A stretch of 15,542 nucleotides of DNA from Acidobacteriota bacterium (GCA_021793595.1 JAJYSL010000092.1:1-15542), one strand, 5' to 3'; positions 7,906-15,247 are shown, counted from the stretch's first letter. Program-made: numbers and translations. Notes: generated by a model from the letters alone, not told the origin.

Positions 7906-8982
7906 ATGTCAAATGACTCAGGAGAGGCGGGCGATCCCAATCGTCTGAAACGGCGAAGTCCGTCTTTGTTATGGATCAGCGGAATCTGGGTTCTGCTGCC
8001 GATGGGAATCGTATGGTGGATCAACCCCGGCCCGTCATTCTCTAAACTCATGGTTGTAATTCTTGCTGTGCTGCTTGCACCGCTGCCGGCCCTCTTCTAT
8101 GCGCGTCGCCAGCGTGACCGGCTGCTTGGATGTGCTGCGAACGCCGAGGAAGAAGCAGCGAAGTTACAGCTCCAATTGGAGACGGTACGGTTCCGTACAT
8201 CTCGCTTGCGGGAGGAGTTGCAGGCAGCCGACCGGCAGGCGCGCTTGTCGCACCAGCTCACCCTGCTGGGCCAATTCACAGCCGGCTTCATGCACGAGTT
8301 CAACAATCCGTTGGCAATTGTCGTGGGCCGCATTGAAGTGTTGCTGGACGAACGCAAAGAAGACGCTGCCCTTTGCGCGGATCTACAGCAGATGCTGAAA
8401 GAGTCCCGTTACATGGGCAGGATTGCGAGCACCCTGTTGCAGGCGCTTCGACGAGAGCGCGGCGGCGAAATTTTTGATCCCTCGATCCCGCAGAAGGCCC
8501 TGGAAGAAGCGCTGCATGCACTGCGGCCTTTAGCGGACAGCCGCGGAGTGAGACTTGTGGAAGAGCTCGCCGAAGCTCCTCGCGTGGATGTACCGGAGCA
8601 CGTCGTCGGCGAAGTGGTCCGCGGTTTGCTGAACAATGCGATCCACGCCCTAGAAGGTCGCGATGGCGCCATCATCTGGGTGCGGATAGAGCCGTATCGA
8701 ACCGCTGGCGCGAAGGTTGTGTTGAAGCTTGAAGACAATGGACCCGGAGTGCCAGAAACTATTCGTGAACATCTTTTCGAGCCATTCGTCTCAAGCGGCG
8801 CCGGTCGCGAAAGACTGGGCTTGGGATTGTTTCTCGCCGCCAGTTTGTTGGATATGTACGAGGGTCGAATCCGTTATGAGACGAGAAACGGTGGCGGCGC
8901 CAGCTTTGTTATCGAGCTACCCCCGGCGCGTTTTACGCGTGGCCAACCGTATCATTGGTTTGTCGGAGGAGCGACAGAATGA
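7906..8982 (+). CDS. NtrB-like membrane sensor histidine kinase
   Basis: A 358-residue kinase expected to autophosphorylate and pass phosphate to the regulator encoded next to it. Two hydrophobic segments (about 21-39 and 48-66) are joined by only about eight residues (NPGPSFSK), so there is no extracytoplasmic sensor domain. A likely coiled coil follows (79-118), then the phosphoacceptor His130 in GFMHEFNNPL and an HATPase domain with N-box Asn243/Asn244 (LLNNAIHAL), DNGPG at 277-281 and GLGLF near 305. The ATG at 7906 is preferred because the 68 upstream in-frame residues look non-coding and lack a ribosome site. The stop overlaps the regulator start as ATGA. The stimulus is unknown; a membrane, redox or quinone-linked cue, or a partner protein, is plausible from the architecture and neighbours. 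Confidence 0.9.
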   Translation: MSNDSGEAGDPNRLKRRSPSLLWISGIWVLLPMGIVWWINPGPSFSKLMVVILAVLLAPLPALFYARRQRDRLLGCAANAEEEAAKLQLQLETVRFRTSRLREELQAADRQARLSHQLTLLGQFTAGFMHEFNNPLAIVVGRIEVLLDERKEDAALCADLQQMLKESRYMGRIASTLLQALRRERGGEIFDPSIPQKALEEALHALRPLADSRGVRLVEELAEAPRVDVPEHVVGEVVRGLLNNAIHALEGRDGAIIWVRIEPYRTAGAKVVLKLEDNGPGVPETIREHLFEPFVSSGAGRERLGLGLFLAASLLDMYEGRIRYETRNGGGASFVIELPPARFTRGQPYHWFVGGATE

Positions 8983-10379
8983 GCCGCATTTATGTCATTG
9001 ACGATGAAGCGGCCTTGGGAGAAAACATCCAGCGGATGTTACACCTTTCCGCAACAAACGTATCGACGTTTACCAACCCGGAAATTGGACTGGTCGAATG
9101 TCTGACCAACCCGCCCGACCTGGTTCTACTCGACATTCGCATGCCGCAGATGTCAGGCGAAGAAGTTTTTGCTCGCCTGCACGAGGCACATCCGGGACTT
9201 CCGATCGTCTTCCTTACCGCATTTGGATCTGTCGAAGGCGCTGTTTTGGCAATGCGCAACGGCGCGTTCGACTATTTGCAGAAGCCTTTCAAGCGAGAGG
9301 ACCTGATGTTGGTCGTGAAGCGGGCGTTGTCTCATGCCACGCTGAAGCACGAAGTCGAATCTCTGAAGGATCGCCTGGAAGCGCTCGGCGAGGCAGATGC
9401 TGCGCAAAGCCGCAGTGCCGCGATGCTAGATCAGATGGAGAAATGTCGTCGCGCCGCGGCGACCGACGCAACGGTGATGATCCTGGGAGAGAGCGGCACG
9501 GGTAAGGAGGTCATGGCCCGATTCATCCACAATCAGAGCCGGCGAAAGGACGGCCCGTTCGTGCCAGTGGAGTGTAGCGCCATGCCGGGATCGCTGATTG
9601 AAAGCGAATTGTTCGGCTACGAGCGCGGCGCCTTTACCGGCGCGGATCGCACCAAAAAGGGCCTGATCGAATCCGCGGACGGAGGCACGCTGTTCCTGGA
9701 TGAAATCGGAGACCTGGGGGTGGAGCTGCAGACGCGCCTGTTTCGCTTTGTTGAAGAGCGGATGTTGCGACGGCTCGGGGGGCTGACTCCAGTGCGCGTC
9801 GAGTGTCGCATCCTATGTGCCACCAATCAGGATCTGATGGCCAAGATCAAGGCAGGAAGCTTTCGCGAGGAGCTCTACTACCGGCTGAGCGTGGTTACGA
9901 TAAAAATTCCGCCCTTGCGCGAACGGCCAGAGGACATCCAGCATCTCGCTCGATTCTTCCTGGAGCGGTTCTCCCGCCGCTATGGAAAAAGTCTCTCCGC
10001 TTCACCCCGGTTTTACGAGGCGCTGCTTCGTGGGCGCTGGCCGGGCAATGTGCGTCAACTCAAGAACGTCATGGAACGACTCACTGCCCTGCATCCTGGG
10101 GGCGTGCTGGGACCCGAGGACCTCGAAGAGGATACTCCGAAATCGGAGGCCGCCAGCAACCTATGGGCCCTTCCATGGAAGGATGCCCGGGAACAGTATC
10201 TGTCGAGCTTTGAAACTTCCTACGCGCACGCTGTCTTAGGCCGTTGTGGCGGCAATGTGAGTGCGGCCGCCCGAGAAGCTGGGGTGGATCGAAAGACCTT
10301 TTACGCGCTTTTGAATCGGGAGAAGGGACAGCAAGTTGGGGAATCCGCTCCCCAGGGCGAATGGGAAAGCGGGGAATGA
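8979..10379 (+). CDS. NtrC-family sigma-54-dependent response regulator
   Basis: A 466-residue transcription activator. Receiver domain: acidic Asp8/Asp9, phosphoacceptor Asp52 (LLDIRMPQ), Thr80 and Lys102. AAA+ domain: Walker A GESGTGKE (170-177), GAFTGA loop (217-222) that contacts sigma-54, Walker B GGTLFLDE (235-242) and LRER near 313-316. C-terminal Fis-type helix-turn-helix around 425-446 (GNVSAAAREAGVDRKTFYALL). GGAGGAG lies 7 bases before the ATG, which overlaps the kinase stop by ATGA, so kinase and regulator are one two-component unit. The protein keeps every residue needed for sigma-54 activation. Two palindromes and a -24/-12 promoter start within its last codons and continue downstream, which suggests the neighbouring cytochrome genes are direct targets (inference). 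Confidence 0.96.
   Translation: MSRIYVIDDEAALGENIQRMLHLSATNVSTFTNPEIGLVECLTNPPDLVLLDIRMPQMSGEEVFARLHEAHPGLPIVFLTAFGSVEGAVLAMRNGAFDYLQKPFKREDLMLVVKRALSHATLKHEVESLKDRLEALGEADAAQSRSAAMLDQMEKCRRAAATDATVMILGESGTGKEVMARFIHNQSRRKDGPFVPVECSAMPGSLIESELFGYERGAFTGADRTKKGLIESADGGTLFLDEIGDLGVELQTRLFRFVEERMLRRLGGLTPVRVECRILCATNQDLMAKIKAGSFREELYYRLSVVTIKIPPLRERPEDIQHLARFFLERFSRRYGKSLSASPRFYEALLRGRWPGNVRQLKNVMERLTALHPGGVLGPEDLEEDTPKSEAASNLWALPWKDAREQYLSSFETSYAHAVLGRCGGNVSAAAREAGVDRKTFYALLNREKGQQVGESAPQGEWESGE
10337..10354. promoter_or_regulatory. palindrome 1, candidate enhancer (UAS) for the sigma-54 activator
   Basis: Perfect 6 bp arms TGGGGA / TCCCCA around a 6-base spacer, inside the end of the regulator gene. 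Its centre is about 120 bases upstream of the predicted start site of the sigma-54 promoter at 10438. It shares the GGGGA-N6-TCCCC pattern with palindrome 2. Confidence 0.55.
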
Positions 10380-10386
10380 AATCCCC
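10371..10386. promoter_or_regulatory. palindrome 2, candidate enhancer (UAS) for the sigma-54 activator
   Basis: GGGGA-N6-TCCCC spanning the regulator's stop codon. Its centre lies 33 bases, about three helical turns, from palindrome 1 and about 87 bases upstream of the predicted start site. Paired sites a whole number of turns apart are usual for NtrC-type activators. No T-run follows, so a terminator is less likely. Confidence 0.55.
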
Positions 10387-10437
10387 AGCAGTCTCGAAGC
10401 GGTCTTTGTAAGTCGTTGTTAATAAAAGACATTCATT

Positions 10438-10454
10438 CTGGTTCCCGGCGTGCT
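10438..10454 (+). promoter_or_regulatory. sigma-54 (-24/-12) promoter for the cytochrome-porin gene
   Basis: CTGG at 10438-10441 and TGCT at 10451-10454 place the invariant GG (10440-10441) and GC (10452-10453) exactly 12 bases apart, as sigma-54 requires. The predicted start is near 10465, followed by AGGAG (10468-10472) and the ATG at 10481. The bases between the two elements differ from the extended consensus. Confidence 0.65.
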
Positions 10455-10480
10455 TTTAGAACAGTACAGGAGCCCTAAAC

Positions 10481-11779
10481 ATGAAAGTCTTGACTCCAGG
10501 CATGAAGATGGCCCTGGCGCTGATCTGCTTCGTCTTGCTGATGCCCCAACCAGGAAACGCGATTCCAGCGTATGCCCGCCGTTATCGGCTTCGCTGCTTC
10601 GCATGTCATGTTATTCCGCCCGTCCTGAACAAGGAGGGCTACATGTTTAAACGGCTTGGGTATCACCTGCCGCCAGCACTCCAGAAGGGACAGGTTTCGC
10701 CGCGTCTTTCAGAACTCATCAAGCAGGAAACGCCGTGGTCGTTGACGACGAATGCGGCCTTAGCAGTGGCAGATTTCGATTTTGCCGCCCAGCGGAACAC
10801 ACAGCAGGGTACAACGCCAACATCGACATCCTCCTTCCAGGTGGCGAACTGGACCGCATACATGAGCGGCTGGGTTCCTGACACAACATTTTATTACTAT
10901 GGGCAAGTCAATTTGGTGGCCGGTGGGAATACCAATCCCTCTGTCAGTAACTTTTACGCGGGGTATGTCGGTGGAAGCGCCCAAAGCAGCTGGTTTTTTC
11001 AGGGCGGCCAGATGCGCGTGATGGGTGCCAATGGAACCATGGCCGCAAACACGGAGAGTTTTCTTCCCAATGCTCCATTGATGTGGGAATATGCCGACCC
11101 GGACAATTTCACACTAGACCAACACATGGTAGGTATCCGCGGCGGTTACACCTATGCATTACCGAAATACAAGCAAATCTTTGGCGCATCCTTGGCCATT
11201 AGCAACGGAGACCACGCAGACGGCAGTACGATTAAAGGCCCGGATGCGAAGAACTCCAAGGATCTCTACGTGGATGTCGATTGGTGGTTTGCCCAGGAGA
11301 GCGGTGTAACGTTTCTGAGTTACTACGGAAAGAAGAACCAAATCCAAAATAGTGGGGCTCCAAACCAGTTCAACTATTATCCCGTCATTCGCCGCAATGG
11401 AATTTTCGCCAACTATAGAACATGGCAGAACAAGCTCAACCTGATGGGTGGATTTATGGATGACCATGATGGTTATGAAATCAATCAGACCGGACCGGCT
11501 AGCAGCTTCGATTCCAAGGACTATTATGGAGAACTGGATTACTTCATCGTCCGCGGAACAGCAGCGATCGTGCGATATGACCGATTGAACCAGCGCATCA
11601 GGGGTGGAATTGGCGGAGTGAGCCAAGAGCAGCCCAGCTTCGGATTGGAGCGGACATTGACACCCTCGGGAAACATTATCGGCAGGCTCTCTTACAGCAA
11701 TCTTCATGGCCGGGATCCCATAGCGGGAATGAGCAGTTCCAACCGTACGACGATGGCCGATATCGAATTCAACTTCTAA
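10481..11779 (+). CDS. outer-membrane monoheme cytochrome c-porin fusion, Cyc2-like
   Basis: 432 residues. A signal peptide (cleavage near NA-IP, residues 27-28) is followed by a short heme domain with Cys39, Cys42 and His43 (CFACH), then about 360 residues of alternating aromatic and polar segments typical of beta-strands, ending in IEFNF with a C-terminal Phe, the hallmark of outer-membrane barrels. The stretch AR-(5)-CxxCH-(3)-P-(1)-LN-(2)-G-(2)-FK-(2)-GY resembles the N-terminus of Cyc2-type fused cytochrome-porins, which carry electrons across the outer membrane in Fe(II) oxidisers. The size also fits. The same layout occurs in related heme-porins of unknown role, so iron oxidation is not proven. 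AGGAG lies 8 bases before the ATG. The gene follows a sigma-54 promoter and two cytochrome genes follow it. Confidence 0.82.
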   Translation: MKVLTPGMKMALALICFVLLMPQPGNAIPAYARRYRLRCFACHVIPPVLNKEGYMFKRLGYHLPPALQKGQVSPRLSELIKQETPWSLTTNAALAVADFDFAAQRNTQQGTTPTSTSSFQVANWTAYMSGWVPDTTFYYYGQVNLVAGGNTNPSVSNFYAGYVGGSAQSSWFFQGGQMRVMGANGTMAANTESFLPNAPLMWEYADPDNFTLDQHMVGIRGGYTYALPKYKQIFGASLAISNGDHADGSTIKGPDAKNSKDLYVDVDWWFAQESGVTFLSYYGKKNQIQNSGAPNQFNYYPVIRRNGIFANYRTWQNKLNLMGGFMDDHDGYEINQTGPASSFDSKDYYGELDYFIVRGTAAIVRYDRLNQRIRGGIGGVSQEQPSFGLERTLTPSGNIIGRLSYSNLHGRDPIAGMSSSNRTTMADIEFNF

Positions 11780-11807
11780 GGGGTGCGCAGCGATGAGGAG
11801 CAAGAGT

Positions 11808-12179
11808 ATGCAGTATAAGAGATTTTTGAGGAGTATTGCGGGGCGGCTAGCGGGGTTGTTCTTAGTGGCGGTTTTGGTCGGTACGGCACATGCCCAATAT
11901 TACGGTGGCACCTATACCGGCAACAAGAAGGACGCGCCGATCGATGTGTCTTCGTACCCGGCCAATATTCAACGAGCATATAAAACCTTCAAATCCACCT
12001 GCTCTGAGTGCCATACCTTAAACCGGGCGTTCGGTGAGACGGACACTCCCGCTACGGCCAAGCATTGGGTAAATCTGATGCAGGCCAAGCCGGCGGCAGA
12101 TTTCAATGACAGGCAGGCGGAAGAAATTATCGAATTTCTGAACTACTATCACGCCCATCCGCCGAAAGACAGTTGGTGA
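11808..12179 (+). CDS. secreted monoheme cytochrome c (first of a homologous pair)
   Basis: A 123-residue periplasmic c-type cytochrome. The signal peptide ends at AHA-Q (29-30); the heme motif is CSECH (Cys65, Cys68, His69), and Met91 before KP is a likely sixth heme ligand. The ATG at 11808 is chosen because GAGGAG lies 7 bases upstream; an in-frame ATG at 11793 would add five residues and has a poorer site. It begins 28 bases after the cytochrome-porin gene, so the two are probably co-transcribed, and it is a natural candidate for taking electrons from or giving them to the outer-membrane protein. It is homologous to the next cytochrome (shared V-S-x-Y-P, Q-x-AYK-x-F, CSxCHT, EI-x-EFL-x-Y). 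Confidence 0.87.
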   Translation: MQYKRFLRSIAGRLAGLFLVAVLVGTAHAQYYGGTYTGNKKDAPIDVSSYPANIQRAYKTFKSTCSECHTLNRAFGETDTPATAKHWVNLMQAKPAADFNDRQAEEIIEFLNYYHAHPPKDSW

Positions 12180-12266
12180 TTGTCGTAGGTAAGTTGCGGC
12201 TTGAAAATTGTGCCAAGCGCCGAAACTGGAGTGCATTTTAGAAGACAGTGTTTGCATTTCGAGATG

Positions 12267-12300
12267 TGGTTGAAATCAGGTTCAGCAACTTATTCAACCA
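12267..12300. repeat. inverted repeat between the two cytochrome genes
   Basis: Perfect 8 bp arms TGGTTGAA (12267-12274) and TTCAACCA (12293-12300) around 18 bases. There is no following T-run, so it is not a standard intrinsic terminator. It could be an operator or an mRNA hairpin between the cytochrome genes. Its function is unknown. Confidence 0.4.
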
Positions 12301-12304
12301 TGAG

Positions 12305-12321
12305 CTGGATAGAGTGTGGCC
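12305..12321 (+). promoter_or_regulatory. weak candidate sigma-54 promoter before the second cytochrome
   Basis: CTGG at 12305-12308 and GGCC at 12318-12321 have the GG and GC at the right 12-base spacing, with a predicted start near 12332 and the gene at 12389. Only the core dinucleotides and the adjoining T fit, so chance occurrence is quite possible. Confidence 0.25.
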
Positions 12322-12388
12322 GTTATCGAGGACGTTCCCCAAATAGTTCATGTTAGATATTCCGGTTAAGAGGTCAGGAGAGGTGAAA

Positions 12389-12793
12389 ATGCATAAGTCA
12401 ATTCAATGGATCGCAGTCGCACTTTTAGGCGCACCGGTTTTTCTGGTAGCGCAGACCAAGAATGTAGTACTCCCACAGGACAAGGGTCCTAGCACAATAA
12501 ATGTCTCCACGTATCCGCCTGAGCAGCAGCAGGCATACAAGCTGTTTGTGAGCAAATGCTCCCAATGCCACACCATCGCGCGGCCTATCAACACGACCAT
12601 GAGCCAGCCCGAGTGGGAGCGCTATGTGAAACGCATGATGCACAAGCCCAACTCGGGAATCAGCAACAGCCAGGGAAAAGAAATATATGAATTTCTGGTA
12701 TACGACCAGGAGCATCGCAAGGACAAGAACCCATCGGCCTTCTATAAGTCCCTCAGCGACGAAGAGATTGAAAAGCTGAAGGCCCAGCAGTAG
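12389..12793 (+). CDS. secreted monoheme cytochrome c (second of a homologous pair)
   Basis: A 134-residue exported cytochrome with signal peptide (MHKSIQWIAVALLGAPVFLV, cleavage near VAQ), heme motif CSQCH (Cys57, Cys60, His61) and probable axial Met83 three residues before the KP shared with the first cytochrome. It lacks that protein's short C-terminus and instead carries a charged tail (HRKDKNPSAFYKSLSDEEIEKLKAQQ). The ATG at 12389 follows AGGAGAGG at good spacing; an in-frame ATG at 12350 has no such site. It is separated from its paralogue by 209 bases holding an inverted repeat and a possible promoter, so the two may be expressed differently. It probably shuttles electrons in the periplasm. 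Confidence 0.88.
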   Translation: MHKSIQWIAVALLGAPVFLVAQTKNVVLPQDKGPSTINVSTYPPEQQQAYKLFVSKCSQCHTIARPINTTMSQPEWERYVKRMMHKPNSGISNSQGKEIYEFLVYDQEHRKDKNPSAFYKSLSDEEIEKLKAQQ

Positions 12794-12878
12794 TCGAGCA
12801 AGTTATGAAGCTATGCTGAAGTTGTCTTGTGTCGCGGCGAACATGTTTCACGCTCGCTGAGGTCTTGGTTCCACTGCG

Positions 12879-12894
12879 TGGCCGTACGTTTGCC
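12879..12894 (+). promoter_or_regulatory. sigma-54 (-24/-12) promoter for the oxidoreductase-Rieske-cytochrome b operon
   Basis: TGGC at 12879-12882 and TTTGC at 12889-12893 place GG (12880-12881) and GC (12892-12893) exactly 12 bases apart and match both consensus blocks. The predicted start is near 12905, 37 bases before the ATG at 12942. It is the stronger of the two good sigma-54 sites. No copy of the GGGGA-N6-TCCCC palindrome was found directly upstream of it. Confidence 0.65.
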
Positions 12895-12941
12895 GTGTAT
12901 TGGGAACACAGTAGTTGCAAACTCATCAGAATGGTGAACGC

Positions 12942-14780
12942 ATGAGCTACTCCGTCAAGGTCCCGGACCAGGAATATTTCGACCGGAATATTCCCTGCCG
13001 TACCGCCTGCCCAATCCATACCGAATGCGGGCGGTACGTGCAGGCCATTGGGATCTCAAAGGATGAAGAAGCGTACCTGCTGGCCCGCGCGCCGAATCCA
13101 TTCGCGTATGTGCTGGGACGGATTTGCGCTCATCCGTGTGAGGACAACTGCCGCCGCGGCAAGATTGATGAACCCATCGCCATCTGCGCGCTGAAGCGAT
13201 ACGCCACGGATCGACACAATCTCGGCATCGGTCACGATCCAGTGCGTAAGAAATTACCGCCAGCAGCGAAGCGCGGCAAGAGCGTAGCCATCGTAGGAGC
13301 GGGCGTATGCGGGCTTACTTGTGCCCATGATCTGGCTCTACTGGGATACTCGGTCGATGTATATGAATCCGCTCCCGTACCTGGCGGAATGCTCTATCTA
13401 GGCATCCCGCAATTTCGGCTGCCTCGAGAAATTATCAAGATGGAAGTGGACAACATTCTCGCTATGGGTGTCACCCTTCATACCCGGGTCACCCTCGGTC
13501 GAGACATCTCCTTTGCAGACCTGCGGGCTAAAAATGATGCCGTTCTGCTGGCGACTGGATTGAATAAGGGTCGCGAGCTGAACATTCCCGGCGCACATTT
13601 GGCGGGCGTATACAACGGCATCGACTTTCTGATCAATGTCAATTTGGGCTTTGAGATAGAACTGGGCAAGCGCGTCGTGGTTGTGGGCGGCGGCAACGTG
13701 GCCATCGATGTGGCGCGTGCCGCTGTGCGTCTGGTGCAGGAATCGGCCGAATCGAGTCCGGCCGACGATGATGCCAAGAGTCTACAGCCCGCCATTGATG
13801 CCGCCCGCCTCGCCATGCGCTCGGGGGCGGAGCATGTGGATATGGTCAGCCTCGAGTCACGTGCGCAGATGCCCGCCTGGAAAGGCGAGGTCGACGAGGC
13901 CGAACAGGAAGGCATCACCGTCGACAACGGCTGGGGGCCGAAGGAAATTGTCGGAGAGAATGGCGTCGTCACCGGCCTGAAGGTTCGCCGCTGTCTTACC
14001 GTCTTCGACGAAAACGGCCGCTTCAATCCCGCCTTCAGCGATGAAGAAAAAATCATTCCCTGCGACAGCGTGATTCTTGCCATTGGACAACAAGCGGATC
14101 TCTCATTTTTGAGTGGCGAAGAAGGTGTTCAGGTAACGCCGCGCGGAATCCTCAAGATCGACGAAAACCTGATGACCACAGCGCCTGGAGTTTTTGCGGG
14201 CGGTGACGTGGCGTTTGGACCCCGGATTCTGGTGGAAGCAGTGGCGAACGGCCATCGTGCGGCCAGGTCTATTCACGTTTATCTCAGCGGCAAAACAAGA
14301 AAAACTGTGCTCAGCCGCTTTCGCATATTGCCCAACTGGCAAATGCCCCGCGGCTATCTCAGCACGCCCAGGCAGAAGATGCCTGTACTGGCGGCTAACC
14401 GACGCATTGGAATCGCCGAAGTGGAACTCGGTTTCGGTGAACAACAGGGCCGCGCGGAAGGACTGCGCTGCCTCAAATGCCAGGTAAACACGATCTTCGA
14501 CGGATCGAAATGTATCCTCTGCGCCGGTTGCGTGGACGTATGCCCGGAAAACTGTCTGCGCCTTGTTGACCTGATACAGGTCAGCGGCGACGCGCGGTAC
14601 GACGCTTTGATCCAACATCGGTATGGAGTGCCTGCAACTGAACTCAAGGCTGGCCAGGCCGGGGCCATCATCAAGAACGAAGAAAAATGCATTCGTTGCG
14701 GACTCTGCGCCGATCGTTGCCCGACCGGGGCTATCACCATGGAAGCGCTGGAGCAACAGGAACGGGAAGTTTTTGAATAG
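12942..14780 (+). CDS. FAD- and NAD(P)-binding iron-sulfur oxidoreductase with C-terminal ferredoxin domain
   Basis: A 612-residue cytoplasmic protein without signal peptide. In order: an N-terminal Fe-S helical domain like that of glutamate synthase small subunit and dihydropyrimidine dehydrogenase (Cys19, 23, 29, 62, 66, 70), an FAD site GAGVCG (119-124), an NAD(P) site VVVVGGGNVAIDVARAA (245-261), the closing flavin motif FAGGDVAFGP (418-427), and a two-cluster ferredoxin tail (C524xxC527xxC530xxxC534P and C583xxC586xxC589xxxC593P) with about 48 residues between the two. The ATG at 12942 has a weak GGTGA upstream. GltD and NfnB proteins share this core, but no glutamate synthase large subunit is near. 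The downstream Rieske and cytochrome b genes suggest it moves electrons between NAD(P)H or ferredoxin and a membrane quinone enzyme (inference). Confidence 0.88.
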   Translation: MSYSVKVPDQEYFDRNIPCRTACPIHTECGRYVQAIGISKDEEAYLLARAPNPFAYVLGRICAHPCEDNCRRGKIDEPIAICALKRYATDRHNLGIGHDPVRKKLPPAAKRGKSVAIVGAGVCGLTCAHDLALLGYSVDVYESAPVPGGMLYLGIPQFRLPREIIKMEVDNILAMGVTLHTRVTLGRDISFADLRAKNDAVLLATGLNKGRELNIPGAHLAGVYNGIDFLINVNLGFEIELGKRVVVVGGGNVAIDVARAAVRLVQESAESSPADDDAKSLQPAIDAARLAMRSGAEHVDMVSLESRAQMPAWKGEVDEAEQEGITVDNGWGPKEIVGENGVVTGLKVRRCLTVFDENGRFNPAFSDEEKIIPCDSVILAIGQQADLSFLSGEEGVQVTPRGILKIDENLMTTAPGVFAGGDVAFGPRILVEAVANGHRAARSIHVYLSGKTRKTVLSRFRILPNWQMPRGYLSTPRQKMPVLAANRRIGIAEVELGFGEQQGRAEGLRCLKCQVNTIFDGSKCILCAGCVDVCPENCLRLVDLIQVSGDARYDALIQHRYGVPATELKAGQAGAIIKNEEKCIRCGLCADRCPTGAITMEALEQQEREVFE

Positions 14781-14791
14781 GGGAAAAGAAA

Positions 14792-15247
14792 ATGAATCGA
14801 CGAAACTTTCTCAGTTGGGGAACGGCAGGAGTGGCAGCGCTTTGTTCGGCGGTCGCAGTGAGCTTGGGAGCCGTCGGCAGGTTCCTGACGCCGAGTGTCT
14901 TCTATGAGCCGCCACAGACGTTCAAGATCGGCAAACCGGCTGACTTTCCTTTCGGATCTCCGACATTCCTGGTGGATGAGAAAATCTTCGTGTTTCGCCA
15001 CCGGGAAAAGGGGTTCGCGGTAGCCAGCGCCGTCTGTACCCACCTCGGATGCACGGTCAAGTACTTCCAGAGTGATCAAGATTTTCATTGTCCGTGTCAC
15101 GGCAGCATCTACTCCGCCACTGGTACCGTGCTGCATGGCCCGGCTCCGCGTCCTCTCAACTGGTTTGAGATCACGCTGGCTCCCGATGGACAGCTTCGCG
15201 TCAACAAAAACAAGATAGTTCCACCGACGTATCGGCTGATGGTGTAA
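14792..15247 (+). CDS. Rieske [2Fe-2S] iron-sulfur protein
   Basis: A 151-residue subunit of a cytochrome b-type quinone oxidoreductase. The N-terminus has a twin-arginine motif (NRRNFLSWG) and one hydrophobic segment (about 11-29), which probably stays as a membrane anchor holding the cluster domain outside the cytoplasmic membrane. Cluster ligands are Cys82 and His84 (CTHLGC) and Cys100 and His103 (CPCHGS); Cys87 and Cys102 can form the usual disulfide. GPAPRPL follows, as in Rieske proteins of bc1/b6f-like complexes. AGGGGA lies 7 bases before the ATG. It starts 11 bases after the flavoprotein gene and is followed two bases later by the cytochrome b gene, so the three form one operon. Confidence 0.95.
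   Translation: MNRRNFLSWGTAGVAALCSAVAVSLGAVGRFLTPSVFYEPPQTFKIGKPADFPFGSPTFLVDEKIFVFRHREKGFAVASAVCTHLGCTVKYFQSDQDFHCPCHGSIYSATGTVLHGPAPRPLNWFEITLAPDGQLRVNKNKIVPPTYRLMV

Noticed and set aside
10337..10386. Reading the GGGGA-N6-TCCCC palindromes as intrinsic terminators
   Set aside because: Stems are only 5-6 bp, no T-run follows, and two identical copies at helical spacing before a sigma-54 promoter fit enhancer sites better.
12840..12847. AACATGTT palindrome upstream of the second sigma-54 promoter
   Set aside because: Only 8 bases, single copy, and unlike the paired palindromes behind the regulator; chance is likely.
12942..14780. Calling the flavoprotein glutamate synthase small subunit (gltD)
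   Set aside because: It has an extra C-terminal two-cluster ferredoxin module, no large subunit beside it, and sits in an operon with Rieske and cytochrome b genes.
14103..15136. Minus-strand frames opposite the flavoprotein and Rieske genes
   Set aside because: Shadows of genes carrying unmistakable Fe-S motifs on the plus strand.
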